Source of the DNA: Actinomycetota bacterium
Lineage (GTDB): Bacteria > Actinomycetota > Coriobacteriia > Anaerosomatales > Anaerosomataceae
NCBI GenBank assembly: GCA_009668945.1
Contig: SBEH01000005.1
Location: 62,001-126,000, forward strand
Length of the DNA stretch: 64,000 nt
Direction: 5' to 3'
Positions 1-8,197 of this stretch are shown here, piece after piece (position 1 is the first letter of the stretch; each line of letters starts with the position of its first letter). The position numbers and the translations under genes are program-made. A model generated the notes under the pieces. It was given only the letters and a program-made list of their open reading frames with translations. It had not been told where the DNA came from and made no database searches.

Positions 1-378
1 CGCTCCGCCCTTCTGCTTGTGGAAGTCGATGACCTCGGTGAGGTTGATGTCGGTAAGCGCATCGCCGGATATGACAACGAACGGCTCGGCGAGCGCGTCT
101 GCGGCATTGCGTACGGAACCCGCGGTGCCCAGCGGCGTCTCCTCCACCGCGTAGGTGACGTCCATCCCCCACTCTTCGCCGTCACCGAAGTAGTCCTCTA
201 TGACCTGTGGCATGAATGCGAGAGTTGCGACGACCTCGTTCATGCCGTGGTGCTTCACGAGCCCGAGGATGTGCTCCATCACCGGCTGATTGACAATCGG
301 GACCATCGGCTTCGGGCGCATGCTGGTCAGCGGCCGCAGTCGCGTCCCTTCCCCGCCGGCCATGACGACGGCCTTCAC
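1..378 (-). CDS. Sugar-phosphate nucleotidyltransferase, N-terminal part (3' end outside window)
   Basis: Only the first 126 codons are present; the gene runs off the left edge. Translation from a GTG at 376-378 begins [18 protein letters not shown], the GxGxRL(R/K)PLT nucleotide-binding signature of NTP_transferase enzymes that make NDP-sugars. It continues with KPMVPI and, later, ISGDALTD, the metal-binding Asp region. The family includes glucose-1-phosphate thymidylyl- and uridylyltransferases and mannose-1-phosphate guanylyltransferases, and the substrate cannot be told from this fragment. The start overlaps the stop of the upstream phosphatidyltransferase as GTGA (375-378), so the two are probably translationally coupled. 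The lipid and sugar-nucleotide pairing suggests envelope synthesis, which is an inference. Confidence 0.85.
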   Translation of the reverse strand, partial: MKAVVMAGGEGTRLRPLTSMRPKPMVPIVNQPVMEHILGLVKHHGMNEVVATLAFMPQVIEDYFGDGEEWGMDVTYAVEETPLGTAGSVRNAADALAEPFVVISGDALTDINLTEVIDFHKQKGGA

Positions 379-1043
379 GCAGCATCCCCCTCCCGAGCCG
401 CAATCGCTCGTGCCCGAGCCTTGCGTGCGATGACCGTGTACTGCGCGGCCGCCGTCACAGAGAGCACTATGCCGGCGTACGCGAGCCAGATGCCGAGTGC
501 CGCCGGCTGGCTGCCCCACCCAGGCAGCCAGGATGACTCCAGCACGCCAAGACCTGGTAGCTCCGGCCACCCGGCGATGAGTGAGCTGAAACCGGCGAGA
601 AGGACGGTAGTGGTGAGTTTTCCCGCGCGAGTGACTGGGAGGATCACATGGTAGTGTTCCAGACGGTACGCGCCCTGGAGCAGGTACACATCCCGTGCGA
701 TCAGTACGAGTGGGACCCAGGGGGGCAGTACGTCGATCAGGTACAGCCCGACGACTCCGGATGCGAGCAGCAGCCGATCGACGAGCGGATCGACGATCTT
801 CCCGAACTGCGTGACTGTGTGTGTCCGCCGGGCTATCTGGCCGTCGATCCAGTCCGTCGAGGCGGCGACAGCATAGATCAGGAAGGCGGTAAGCCGACCG
901 CGTTCACCCTGTGAGCTGACGAGGACGGCGAAGAAGAAAGGCACGAGCAGCAGGCGCAGGATAGTTATGAGGTTCGCCACCGAGTAGACCGTGTGGTGAA
1001 CCTCCTCCGGCTCCGGCTGCTTGTCGTGCTCCTCTACCACCAC
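375..1043 (-). CDS. CDP-alcohol phosphatidyltransferase (PgsA-like)
   Basis: A 222-residue multi-pass membrane protein that should transfer a phosphatidyl group from CDP-diacylglycerol to an alcohol. The diagnostic motif DxxDGxxARx8GxxxDxxxD is complete: D64, D67, G68, A71, R72, G81, D85 and D89. The start is GTG at 1041-1043, five bases after an AGGAGG Shine-Dalgarno inside the end of corA. The open frame extends further upstream, but that part would lie entirely within corA. It overlaps corA by 10 bases and the downstream nucleotidyltransferase by 4. Glycerol-3-phosphate (PgsA) is the commonest substrate for this size, but inositol-phosphate or cardiolipin-type acceptors cannot be excluded by motif alone. 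Confidence 0.85.
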   Translation of the reverse strand: MVVEEHDKQPEPEEVHHTVYSVANLITILRLLLVPFFFAVLVSSQGERGRLTAFLIYAVAASTDWIDGQIARRTHTVTQFGKIVDPLVDRLLLASGVVGLYLIDVLPPWVPLVLIARDVYLLQGAYRLEHYHVILPVTRAGKLTTTVLLAGFSSLIAGWPELPGLGVLESSWLPGWGSQPAALGIWLAYAGIVLSVTAAAQYTVIARKARARAIAAREGDAA

Positions 1044-2008
1044 TCTTTCCTCCTGAAGAAGGCGACCATCCAGACACCGATGGCGACCATCGTCCCGATC
1101 ACCGCGGCGAACGACCACCAGGCCCCGGCCGGCGGCCACATGCCCTTCAACACGTTCATTCCGTATATGCCCGAGATGAGCGTGAGAGGCATGAAGATGG
1201 TGGCCACCACCGTGAGCTGCTTCATGATGCTGTTCATGCGGTTGCTCTGCGAGGACAGGTAGATGTCCATCGTGCCGTTCGCGACCTCGCGATAGGTGTC
1301 GATCTGATCGGCGAGCCGCGCCAGATGGTCGCCGACGTCCTGGAAGTACATGTAGGCGTCCGGCTCAACGAAGGCCTCCAGGCGCGCCAGACCGCGCACG
1401 ACCTCGCGCTCCGGGCTGACCAACTTGTGCAGCTTCACGAGCGCGCGCTTGGCCGAGTAGAGACGCTGCAGGTACTCCGGGCGGGCGTCGGAGAGCATCA
1501 GATCCTCCAGTTGCTCCAGCTCATCCGAGAGCACCTCGACCACCGGGAACACCTCATCCACGGCGGCGTCGAGGATCGCGTGCAGCGTCCACTCGGCGCC
1601 TCGGGCGAGATACGCGTCGGCGTGCTCGAGGATGCGGTCGAGCGCCGGCACGTCCGCCCGGTGGATGGTGATGAGATGCTCTTCGCCGAGGAAGACGTCG
1701 ATCTCATGCGTGGCGACGCCGTCATCGACGATCATCTGGGGAAGCAGCCAGATCAGGAACGTCTGCTCCTGATAAGCGTCGAGCTTGGGGCGTTGCGGGA
1801 AATGGAGGCAGTCTTCGATCGCGAGCGGCGGGAGCGGAATCCGCGAGCTCACTGCCTGCAGCGCCGCCTCGTCCGGCTCGCTCACGTCGATCCACACCGG
1901 CACGGTGAGGTCTTTCGGCAGAGCTTCGAGCCCGTCGGAACGCAGAACTCCATCGGCGATCCATCTGGCGGTGATCTGTGCGGCCAATCGTCCTCCCCCT
2001 GCCGGCAC
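1034..2008 (-). CDS. corA: CorA-family magnesium/cobalt transporter
   Basis: A 324-residue divalent-cation channel of the inner membrane. The C-terminus carries the hallmark YGMN motif (GMN at about 283-285) between two hydrophobic helices, the second ending in the basic tail FFRRKEWW, as in pentameric CorA channels. The long N-terminal part is the soluble cytoplasmic funnel. The GTG at 2008 has a poor ribosome site. A TTG seven codons later, directly after GGGGGAGGACGA, is a credible alternative start. CorA usually imports Mg2+, and some members of the family transport Co2+ or Ni2+ or export Mg2+. Confidence 0.9.
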   Translation of the reverse strand: MPAGGGRLAAQITARWIADGVLRSDGLEALPKDLTVPVWIDVSEPDEAALQAVSSRIPLPPLAIEDCLHFPQRPKLDAYQEQTFLIWLLPQMIVDDGVATHEIDVFLGEEHLITIHRADVPALDRILEHADAYLARGAEWTLHAILDAAVDEVFPVVEVLSDELEQLEDLMLSDARPEYLQRLYSAKRALVKLHKLVSPEREVVRGLARLEAFVEPDAYMYFQDVGDHLARLADQIDTYREVANGTMDIYLSSQSNRMNSIMKQLTVVATIFMPLTLISGIYGMNVLKGMWPPAGAWWSFAAVIGTMVAIGVWMVAFFRRKEWW

Positions 2009-2047
2009 GCTTCGCTTCCAAGCATACCGCTTCGGGACGACACCGCG

Positions 2048-3511
2048 TCAGTTGCCGCGGACCTCGCTCGAGGCCTTGGCTGCGAGGAACTCGTCGTACG
2101 TCCTGGTGAATGTCTGCGAGCCGTCGGCACCGGTGAGGACGTAGTAGTAGTAGCCGGTGTCGGCGGGGTTCGCGGCCGCCTGCAGCGCCGCGAGACCCGG
2201 ATTGGAGATCGGACCGACGGGCAGCCCGTCGTGGATGTAGGTGTTGTACGGGCTGTCCTCGTCCAGATCGTCAGTGGTGAGTGATGTGGTGCCCGGGGGC
2301 ATCGTGTAGAGAACCGTCGCGCACAGCTGCAGACGCATCGGCTTTGCGAGACGGTTGTAGATGACCGAGGAAACGAGCGGGAACTCCTCGGGCAGCTGCG
2401 CCTCGCGTTCGAGGATCGATGCGATCGTGACGACGTCGTAGAGCTCCATCCCTCGGGACTGCGCGAAGCTCGTGTCGAGCGTCGCAACCTGACTGTCGAA
2501 GTGCTCGAGCATCATCTCGACTACCTCCGGCGCCGTCACGCCGGGCTTGACGGTGTATGTAGCCGGAAACAAGAACCCTTCAAGCGAGCCGTTGTGTGCC
2601 CGAGTCAGATACGGGCGCCCGACAGCGAACTGCGACGCGCCAGAGGTCACGAGTGCAAGCATCTGGTCGGCCGGGACTCCGGCCTGTGCCGCGAAACGCT
2701 CGGCCACCTGCCGTGCGGTGAAGCCCTCGGGGATGGTGACATCGATGGTCAGGATCGGTGGTCCTTCGGTCAGCGCATCCAGGACCATCTCGTATGGCAT
2801 GCCGGTCGAGAGATCATACTCGCCGGGCTTGAGGTCGCCGTCCACGCCGAGATCGCGCGCCTTGTACCGGAACATCAGCGCGCTGTCGATGACGCCGAGA
2901 CCGGCGAGTTGCTCGCCGATCTCGGCTGTCGTAGCACCACTCGCCACGCTGACATGCACCGGCTGACCCGCAGCGACCTCTACCTCGGGCTTCAGCAGGA
3001 GCTGGCGCCCGATGGCAACGCCTGCGATTGCGATCAGCACCAGCAGGATCAGCGCAGCGCCCGCGATCTTCGCGCAGCCGCCGCAGCCCCGTGCCGAAGG
3101 CGCCGACGCTGGTGCGGTGCCTGGCGTCCCGCCGCTGTTGAGCGCGCTGTGCCGACCGTGTCTGCCGCGCCCTTGGGCGGATGCGCCCCGGTGCGACCCC
3201 GAGAGTCCCGAGCCCTCGATCGGTTGCGAGCTGGTCTCCGGTGCGGACCCCGTCGCACGCTTGCGCATCAGACCCGGCCACCCACCGCCGGAACCGCCGC
3301 TGGAGCGGCTTGCGGTGCGTCCGGAGGACGAACCGCGCGACCGGTTCTGCCCGGTACCCGGCTGCGCGCTTCTGCTTGAGCGACGGCTTCCGTCCCCGAG
3401 GTCCGGGCCCGCGCCGCTTCCCGAACCGAACCGCGCCGAGCGACCGGCCGAGGATCCCCCGCTCGAGCGTTGTCGCCGGCGTCCGGCCCCGCCTCCACGT
3501 TCTTCGGCCAT
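2048..3511 (-). CDS. mltG: Endolytic peptidoglycan transglycosylase MltG
   Basis: MltG cleaves nascent glycan strands at the membrane and so sets strand length. The 487-residue protein has an unusually long N-terminal stretch (about residues 1-160) rich in Gly, Ser and Arg and probably disordered and cytoplasmic. A single membrane helix around 165-190 and the extracytoplasmic YceG/MltG domain follow. The active-site region IASILERE (Glu near 368) and the following FPLVSSVIYNRL match the family. The usual LQTDPTV appears as LQLCATVLY, a substitution of the central residues. Start: ATG preceded by GGGAGGTGACAG. The family is normally about 330-400 residues, so the extra length is the N-terminal tail. 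Confidence 0.92.
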   Translation of the reverse strand: MAEERGGGAGRRRQRSSGGSSAGRSARFGSGSGAGPDLGDGSRRSSRSAQPGTGQNRSRGSSSGRTASRSSGGSGGGWPGLMRKRATGSAPETSSQPIEGSGLSGSHRGASAQGRGRHGRHSALNSGGTPGTAPASAPSARGCGGCAKIAGAALILLVLIAIAGVAIGRQLLLKPEVEVAAGQPVHVSVASGATTAEIGEQLAGLGVIDSALMFRYKARDLGVDGDLKPGEYDLSTGMPYEMVLDALTEGPPILTIDVTIPEGFTARQVAERFAAQAGVPADQMLALVTSGASQFAVGRPYLTRAHNGSLEGFLFPATYTVKPGVTAPEVVEMMLEHFDSQVATLDTSFAQSRGMELYDVVTIASILEREAQLPEEFPLVSSVIYNRLAKPMRLQLCATVLYTMPPGTTSLTTDDLDEDSPYNTYIHDGLPVGPISNPGLAALQAAANPADTGYYYYVLTGADGSQTFTRTYDEFLAAKASSEVRGN

Positions 3512-3603
3512 CTGTCACCTCCCTTCCGCGAGATACGAAAGGCGCGAACCATTCGGCCCACGCCCCCCTTGTTCAACGTTCCTGCTCGAACATCGTACAC
3601 GCG

Positions 3604-3609
3604 ATTGTA
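3604..3609 (-). promoter_or_regulatory. Candidate -10 element for mltG
   Basis: Read on the minus strand this is TACAAT, five of six matches to TATAAT, in the 168-base gap between the CDF gene and mltG. I see no convincing -35: TTGGGT lies 19 bases upstream. The element is about 95 bases ahead of the mltG start. Confidence 0.3.
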
Positions 3610-3625
3610 GTCGAACGCGCAACGA

Positions 3626-3642
3626 GGCACCCAAGGGGTGCC
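3626..3642 (-). terminator. Stem-loop after the CDF transporter gene
   Basis: Perfect 7-bp inverted repeat GGCACCC/GGGTGCC with a 3-base loop, about 40 bases past the CDF stop codon on the minus strand. It is followed by TCGTTGCG, so the U-tract is weak. It may terminate the CDF transcript before mltG. Confidence 0.4.
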
Positions 3643-3679
3643 GCCTTGACGCCCGGCTTTGCGATGAACGAACTCCGCC

Positions 3680-4681
3680 CTACTGATGCCCATGCGACGG
3701 CAGTGAACCGTGCTCGTGCTCCTCCACGCGGTGGTGTGCCCCGCCGGCCTGCTCGCTCGGATCGACGTGAACGGTGGCATCGGACAGGTACGGCAGCGCG
3801 TGCAGCAATGCGTGCCGAGCCTCGACCGCTATGGTGTGTCCCTCGCCCACATTCAGCGCAGCACTGACAGCGACCGCCGCCTCAGCACGAAGACGATGGC
3901 CGGTCCAGCGGACCCGCACGTCTTCGACCCGCTCTACCCCCGGCACGTGCCCGAGTTCGTGCACGATCTCGTCCACGACCTCCGGATCCACTCCGTCGGC
4001 GACCCGGGTCAGGACCGCCTTGCCAGACTGCCAGACGATCCGCAGGATGCTCGCGGTGATCAGGAGTCCGGCGATCGGGTCCGCCAGCGGAAAGCCGAGC
4101 GCAACACCTATCGCGCCCGCGAGCACGCCCAGGCTCGTGTATCCGTCCGCCCGAGCGTGATAGCCGTCGGCGATCAGCGCGGCGCTGTTGATCTCGCGCC
4201 CGACCTTGATTCGGAACAGGGCCACCGCCTCGTTGCCGAGAAAGCCGATGATCGCAGCTGCCGCCACGACCCATACATGCTCCATCGGCTGCGGATTCAG
4301 GAGGCGCTCGATCGACTGGACAGCGGCGACGACGGCACTCGCAAGGATGGTCAGTACCACTGCAATGCCCGCGATGTCCTCGACCCGCCCGTACCCGTAG
4401 GTGAAGCGCTTCGTCGCAGGCCGCCTCGCCAGCATGAACGCTATCCATAGAGGGATCGCGGTCGCCGCGTCCCCGAAGTTGTGGATGGTGTCCGCCAGCA
4501 GCGCGACGCTGCCGGTGTAGATGACGATCGCGACCTGGAACAGCGCCGTCACACCAAGCCCGACGAGAGACCACTTCACCGCCCAGATTCCCCGCTTCGT
4601 CGTAAGCAGTGATGCGTCTACGGTGCCATGCGTGTGCGACCCGTGCTCGTGCGCGTGGTCGGAGTGTTCGTGCGAGGCCAT
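3680..4681 (-). CDS. Cation diffusion facilitator (zinc-type) metal exporter
   Basis: A 333-residue CDF transporter that exchanges cytoplasmic Zn2+ or a similar metal for protons. Both transport-site motifs are present: H67xxxD71 in the second helix (DTIHNFGD) and HARAD in the fifth helix. About six hydrophobic segments precede a soluble C-terminal domain. Both termini are histidine-rich (start MASHEHSDHAHEHGSHTHG, end HHRVEEHEHGSLPSHGHQ), typical of Zn-handling members. It is divergently transcribed from a MarR-type regulator, and a palindrome overlaps its putative promoter. Metal specificity is inferred from the His/Asp ligands and His-rich tails. Confidence 0.92.
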   Translation of the reverse strand: MASHEHSDHAHEHGSHTHGTVDASLLTTKRGIWAVKWSLVGLGVTALFQVAIVIYTGSVALLADTIHNFGDAATAIPLWIAFMLARRPATKRFTYGYGRVEDIAGIAVVLTILASAVVAAVQSIERLLNPQPMEHVWVVAAAAIIGFLGNEAVALFRIKVGREINSAALIADGYHARADGYTSLGVLAGAIGVALGFPLADPIAGLLITASILRIVWQSGKAVLTRVADGVDPEVVDEIVHELGHVPGVERVEDVRVRWTGHRLRAEAAVAVSAALNVGEGHTIAVEARHALLHALPYLSDATVHVDPSEQAGGAHHRVEEHEHGSLPSHGHQ

Positions 4682-4723
4682 GCGACTCTCCTTCGGTGGT
4701 TGACGCGCGAGCGTTCACAGTGT

Positions 4724-4757
4724 ATTTATCAGATGCTAACTATTGCGTCAACACAAC
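4724..4757 (-). promoter_or_regulatory. Promoter of the CDF exporter
   Basis: On the minus strand a -35 TTGACG (five of six consensus) is followed after 15-17 bases by GATAAA or TAAATA, 45-50 bases before the exporter start. The region is locally AT-rich against GC-rich surroundings. The MarR-type palindrome at 4726-4739 occupies the spacer and -10. Confidence 0.5.
4726..4739. promoter_or_regulatory. MarR-type operator palindrome
   Basis: The 14-base sequence TTATCAGATGCTAA is a dyad of the form TTAnCAnnTGnTAA, with ten of 14 positions symmetric. It lies between the divergent exporter and MarR genes and inside the exporter promoter. Size and symmetry resemble MarR-family operators, and repression of both directions is inferred. 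Confidence 0.5.
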
Positions 4758-4773
4758 CATTCGGAGTGATCCA

Positions 4774-5250
4774 ATGCCCGATCGTGCCGAACGTCTATCA
4801 CGAATCATGCCTCTCATCCAACACGCCGTCTCCCACCTGGGCGTGCAGTCGACTGAGTCCGGACGACGCTACGGGCTCACAAACTCGCGCATCGTCGCTC
4901 TCGCGACCGTGCTGCACTCCGGCGAGTTGACCATGTCAGAGCTCGCCTCGGCGATCGACTATCCCCGCCCACTTGCGACCAGGCTTGTCGATGAACTGGT
5001 GGAGCGGGGCCTCCTCGAGCGGAAGAACGATCCGTCGGATCGGCGACGAGTGCTCGTCAGCATCACCGCTCAGGGACTTCAGGTGTTCGAGGACGTGCAT
5101 AGGGAGGCTGCAGCGATCCTGGAGCACGTCATCGGCGCGATGAGCGACTCGGACGCGGACGCTCTGATCCGCGGACTCGAGTCACTGTTGGGCGTACTGC
5201 ACGACTCGAGCGGCCCGCTTCGGCCGCACGCACACAACGAGGAGGACTGA
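4774..5250 (+). CDS. MarR-family transcriptional regulator
   Basis: A 158-residue winged-helix regulator. The core reads SELASAIDYPRPLATRLVDE (recognition helix region), then a wing with RKNDPSDRRRVLVSITAQG, the DxRxxxVxLT signature of MarR proteins. The start at ATG 4774 is set by GGAG seven bases upstream; the open frame extends further back, through the exporter promoter, and that part is not credible. The stop overlaps the methyltransferase start by one base (TGATG), so the two are cotranslated. It probably controls the divergent metal exporter and itself through the palindrome at 4726-4739. The inducer is unknown: metal-sensing MarR proteins exist (AdcR, for example), but the ligands are not evident here. 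Confidence 0.88.
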   Translation: MPDRAERLSRIMPLIQHAVSHLGVQSTESGRRYGLTNSRIVALATVLHSGELTMSELASAIDYPRPLATRLVDELVERGLLERKNDPSDRRRVLVSITAQGLQVFEDVHREAAAILEHVIGAMSDSDADALIRGLESLLGVLHDSSGPLRPHAHNEED

Positions 5251-5882
5251 TGCACAACCACGGTTCCGTACCTTCCAACATCGAGGGCAGCGTCATCCAT
5301 GCAAGCCGGTCCTACGACGCGTTCGCGTGGTTCATCCGCAAGACGGACGGGCGGATCATGGATCTCGCCGAGGTCGGTCCAGGCGATCGCGTGCTCGACA
5401 TCGGGACCGGGCCCGGCTACCTGGCACGAGCGGCATCCCTGCGTGTCGGCGATTCAGGCCGTGCAGTGGGACTGGATGCTTCGCCCGAGATGGTCGAGCA
5501 GGCGACCGGCCGGGCGAAGCACGAGGGTTCGACAGCCGAGTTCGTGCTCGCCGGAGCGCAGGAGATGCCTTTCGATGACGGCTCGTTCGACGTCGTCGTC
5601 AGCCGCCTCGCGCTCCACCACATCCCGAGCGACTTGAAGGGCCAGGCAATCGAGGAGATCGCTCGCGTTCTCGCCCCCGGCGGTCGAGTCGTTCTGGTCG
5701 ATTTGCGGGAACAGACCCTCGGAGCGCTGCTGCATGCAGCTGTGCGACGCCTGCACAACGCCGAGCCCCTCCAAGACGACGGCTCGCTCACCGAGGCACT
5801 GAAGACCGATTCGTTCTCCGGCCTCGAGATCGGGCAGGTCAGCTTCCTCACTTACGCGAAAGCACGGAAGCGCACCGAGTAG
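5250..5882 (+). CDS. Class I SAM-dependent methyltransferase
   Basis: A 210-residue Rossmann-fold methyltransferase. Motif I is VLDIGTGPGYLARAA, motif II ends in GLDASPEMVEQA, motif IV is VVSRLALHHI and the post-motif APGGRVVLVD follows: the UbiE/Methyltransf_11 arrangement. The substrate is unknown. It is cotranslated with the MarR regulator (TGATG overlap). ArsR/MarR-plus-methyltransferase pairs are common near metal and toxicant resistance genes, but none of the cysteine motifs of arsenite methyltransferases (ArsM) is present, so that role is not supported. Confidence 0.85.
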   Translation: MHNHGSVPSNIEGSVIHASRSYDAFAWFIRKTDGRIMDLAEVGPGDRVLDIGTGPGYLARAASLRVGDSGRAVGLDASPEMVEQATGRAKHEGSTAEFVLAGAQEMPFDDGSFDVVVSRLALHHIPSDLKGQAIEEIARVLAPGGRVVLVDLREQTLGALLHAAVRRLHNAEPLQDDGSLTEALKTDSFSGLEIGQVSFLTYAKARKRTE

Positions 5883-5935
5883 ACGGTTCCAGCGAGTCAG
5901 ACGAATGGCGATACCACCAGGCGCCGCCGGTTGCA

Positions 5936-6499
5936 TCACGTCCTCAGTACGAGAACGATCCCCTTGTCCTCGGCCTTCTCCGTCAGCAGACGAACGGCGC
6001 GAGATACGCGTCCCTTGTCGTCCAGGCTGCTGCCGTCGTCTTCTGCCCGCCGAATGTCGCCGACGACCTCCTCGAGGTCCTCCAGCGGCAGCAGATTCGC
6101 CGCCGAGCAGTAGAAGCTCTTCCTTCGTCCGTCATTGACGTCTTCGAGAAGATATCTGAGCAGTTCCATCCTTCGGTGGAGGTTCTCCAGATAGGCGTCG
6201 AGACCGCCCGATCTGGCGGCCTCGAAGTCGCTGAGCACATTCCTGTAGGAAATGAACGAGTCCCCCTCGTCTTCCCTCGAGAAGCGCTCGCAAGGGTAGT
6301 CGGAACACTCATAACAGAACTCCACACCGCCATGTCTCTTGCTGCACGAGATGACGCCGCACGTGGGGTGCTTCTCGTAGAAGCCTTGCCCTTCGCACCC
6401 GGGACATCTCGAACTGCCGTCCGTGTGGTAGCGGGGGCACAGTCCGCAGTTCAGTCCGCATACAGCGAACTCGGGATGTCTCCTCACACGTTGCTCCAC
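5936..6499 (-). CDS. Cysteine-rich DUF3795 protein
   Basis: A 187-residue soluble protein with Cys pairs in its first half: CGLNCGLCPRY, then CPGC, CGVISCSK and FCYECSDYPCERF. This is the DUF3795 pattern, presumed to bind zinc or an iron-sulfur centre. The second half is helical and charged. The function is unknown. The GTG at 6497-6499 has no clear ribosome site. A GTG four codons later, five bases after GGAG, is an alternative start giving MRRHPEF. It stands alone between a convergent methyltransferase and a tRNA. Confidence 0.75.
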   Translation of the reverse strand: MEQRVRRHPEFAVCGLNCGLCPRYHTDGSSRCPGCEGQGFYEKHPTCGVISCSKRHGGVEFCYECSDYPCERFSREDEGDSFISYRNVLSDFEAARSGGLDAYLENLHRRMELLRYLLEDVNDGRRKSFYCSAANLLPLEDLEEVVGDIRRAEDDGSSLDDKGRVSRAVRLLTEKAEDKGIVLVLRT

Positions 6500-6640
6500 G
6501 CTTCATCCCGTCTCATCGGTGAAGAGTCCCTGACCGATCCACTCCCCCGGTCTGGCACGGCTACGAGCGGCGAGCCATTGACCCGCCGTCTGTATTCCCC
6601 CCGATCGCACCATCAACACCGACGTAGGGATACGCACGTG

Positions 6641-6670
6641 GAACGGGACGGCCGTGTGGCCGTCCCGTTC
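6641..6670 (-). terminator. Stem-loop downstream of tRNA-Pro
   Basis: Perfect 13-bp inverted repeat (6641-6653 with 6658-6670) and a 4-base loop, 40 bases past the tRNA 3' end. The U-tract is nearly absent (GTTCC). It is the likely end of the tRNA transcript. The interval 6500-6867 holds no protein gene, only this stem and the tRNA. Confidence 0.5.
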
Positions 6671-6710
6671 GTTCATCAGTCGCAGTCAGATCGACTGCCC
6701 TGTCAAGAGT

Positions 6711-6787
<77 letters not shown>

Positions 6788-6867
6788 AATCTGCCGCCCG
6801 CGGGCAGCGAAGCATCATGATAGGGCTCGCTGCCGGACGGTACAAGCGCGCCTCCGGGCCGGTGCCT

Positions 6868-8076
6868 TCACCGCGCGCGTTCGCTCCCCAGAAGCGCCGC
6901 CGCACGGTTGAGGATCTCGCGGGCGATCTGCTTCTTCGGCATCATGCCGAGACGCTCCACGCCGTCCCGAGAGACGAGGAGCACGCGGTTGTCTTCGGTG
7001 CCGAAGCCGAGTTCGGGATCGCTCACGTCGTTGGCCACGATCATGTCGCAGCCCTTGGCCTCGAGCTTCGTCTTCGCATTCGCCTCGACGTCGCTCGTCT
7101 CTGCCGCGAAACCGACGAGAACGGCCTTCCCGCCCCGCGACCCCAGTTCCGCGAGGATGTCGGGGTTCCGCTCGAGCGAAATCGCCCCCGGCGCGTCGGC
7201 CTTCTTGATCTTCTCGCTTGCCGCAGCAGCCGGGCGGAAATCGGCCACGGCCGCGGACATCACGATGAGGTCGCATGCATCGGCGCGCGCGAGCACGGCC
7301 GCCCGCATCTGGAGCGCCGTCTGCACGCGCACGACTTCGCAGCCGAAGGGGTCGGGCAGGTGCGTCGGCCCCGTCACAAGGAACACGCGGGCGCCTCGGC
7401 GCGCCGCTTCCTCGGCAATGGCGAAGCCAGTCTTGCCCGAGGAGTGATTCCCGATGAACCGCACCGGATCGATCGGCTCGTGGGTACCGCCGGCGGTGAC
7501 CAGCACGTGCTTGCCGACGAGGTCGCGCGAGCGCGTGGCGGCGGTTCGCACGGCCTCGGCGATCTCTTCGACCGGGGCGAGCCTCCCCTCGCCCACGTCG
7601 CCGCAAGCAAGCTCGCCGCGCCCGGGCTCGACGATGACAGCGCCGCGCGCCTTGAGCGCCGCCACGTTGCGCTGCGTAACGTCTTTGCGCCACATGTGCA
7701 CGTTCATCGCGGGCGCCACGATCAGAGGAGCCTCTGTGGCTAGCACCGTCGCGGTAAGCATATCGTCAGTGCGCCCGTGTGCGATCTTCGCGATGACATT
7801 CGCGGTGCATGGCGCTATGACCATCACGTCTGCCTCTTCGGCAAGCGAGACGTGGTGCACCTTGGCGTCGGGCTCGTCGGCCCAGAGCGACACGGCCACG
7901 GGCTCGGCTGATAGCGTGCGGAACGTCAGCGGCGACACGAAACGCGTAGCCGCCTCGGTCATCACGACCTTCACGCGGAAACCATCACGCACGAGTGCGC
8001 GCACGAGCTCGCAGGTCTTGTACGCCGCGATGCCGCCGGTCACGCCGACGACGATTGTGGTGCGAGTATCGGGCAT
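6868..8076 (-). CDS. coaBC: Bifunctional phosphopantothenoylcysteine decarboxylase/synthetase
   Basis: A 402-residue two-domain enzyme of coenzyme A synthesis. The N-terminal CoaC flavoprotein (about 1-185) starts IVVGVTGGIAAYK and has PCTANVIAK in place of the usual PASANT, then PAMNVHMW, and the active-site Cys in GELACGDVGEGR. The C-terminal CoaB domain begins LVTAGGTHEPIDPVRFI and has NHSSGKTG and AAVADFRP. The start is ATG 8074-8076 preceded by GAGGAGGTG; the longer open frame upstream overlaps the divergent korA. In many actinobacteria coaBC follows rpoZ, but here it is detached from mihF-gmk-rpoZ by about 12 kb. Confidence 0.95.
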   Translation of the reverse strand: MPDTRTTIVVGVTGGIAAYKTCELVRALVRDGFRVKVVMTEAATRFVSPLTFRTLSAEPVAVSLWADEPDAKVHHVSLAEEADVMVIAPCTANVIAKIAHGRTDDMLTATVLATEAPLIVAPAMNVHMWRKDVTQRNVAALKARGAVIVEPGRGELACGDVGEGRLAPVEEIAEAVRTAATRSRDLVGKHVLVTAGGTHEPIDPVRFIGNHSSGKTGFAIAEEAARRGARVFLVTGPTHLPDPFGCEVVRVQTALQMRAAVLARADACDLIVMSAAVADFRPAAAASEKIKKADAPGAISLERNPDILAELGSRGGKAVLVGFAAETSDVEANAKTKLEAKGCDMIVANDVSDPELGFGTEDNRVLLVSRDGVERLGMMPKKQIAREILNRAAALLGSERAR

Positions 8077-8143
8077 GCGGGCGGCACCTCCTCTCGACTC
8101 GTGCAGTATGCGACAGCGGCCCCACGCGGCACAAACCGCTAGC

Positions 8144-8169
8144 GCGGGTACAAACCCATTCGTACCCGC
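8144..8169. promoter_or_regulatory. Inverted repeat in the coaBC/korA divergent gap
   Basis: GCGGGTAC and GTACCCGC form a perfect 8-bp dyad separated by ten bases, ending about 15 bases before the korA ribosome site. It could be an operator for korAB or a leader hairpin. No regulator is identified in the window. Confidence 0.35.
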
Positions 8170-8197
8170 TCCGCCGCCCTCGTAAGGAGGCGCCATC

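Noticed and set aside
19-654. 211-codon plus-strand open frame
   Set aside because: It is the complement of the sugar nucleotidyltransferase and phosphatidyltransferase genes; the translation has no family features, and the opposite strand has full motifs and coupled starts.
5250-5882. Arsenite methyltransferase (ArsM)
   Set aside because: The context is suggestive, but the conserved cysteines of ArsM are missing.
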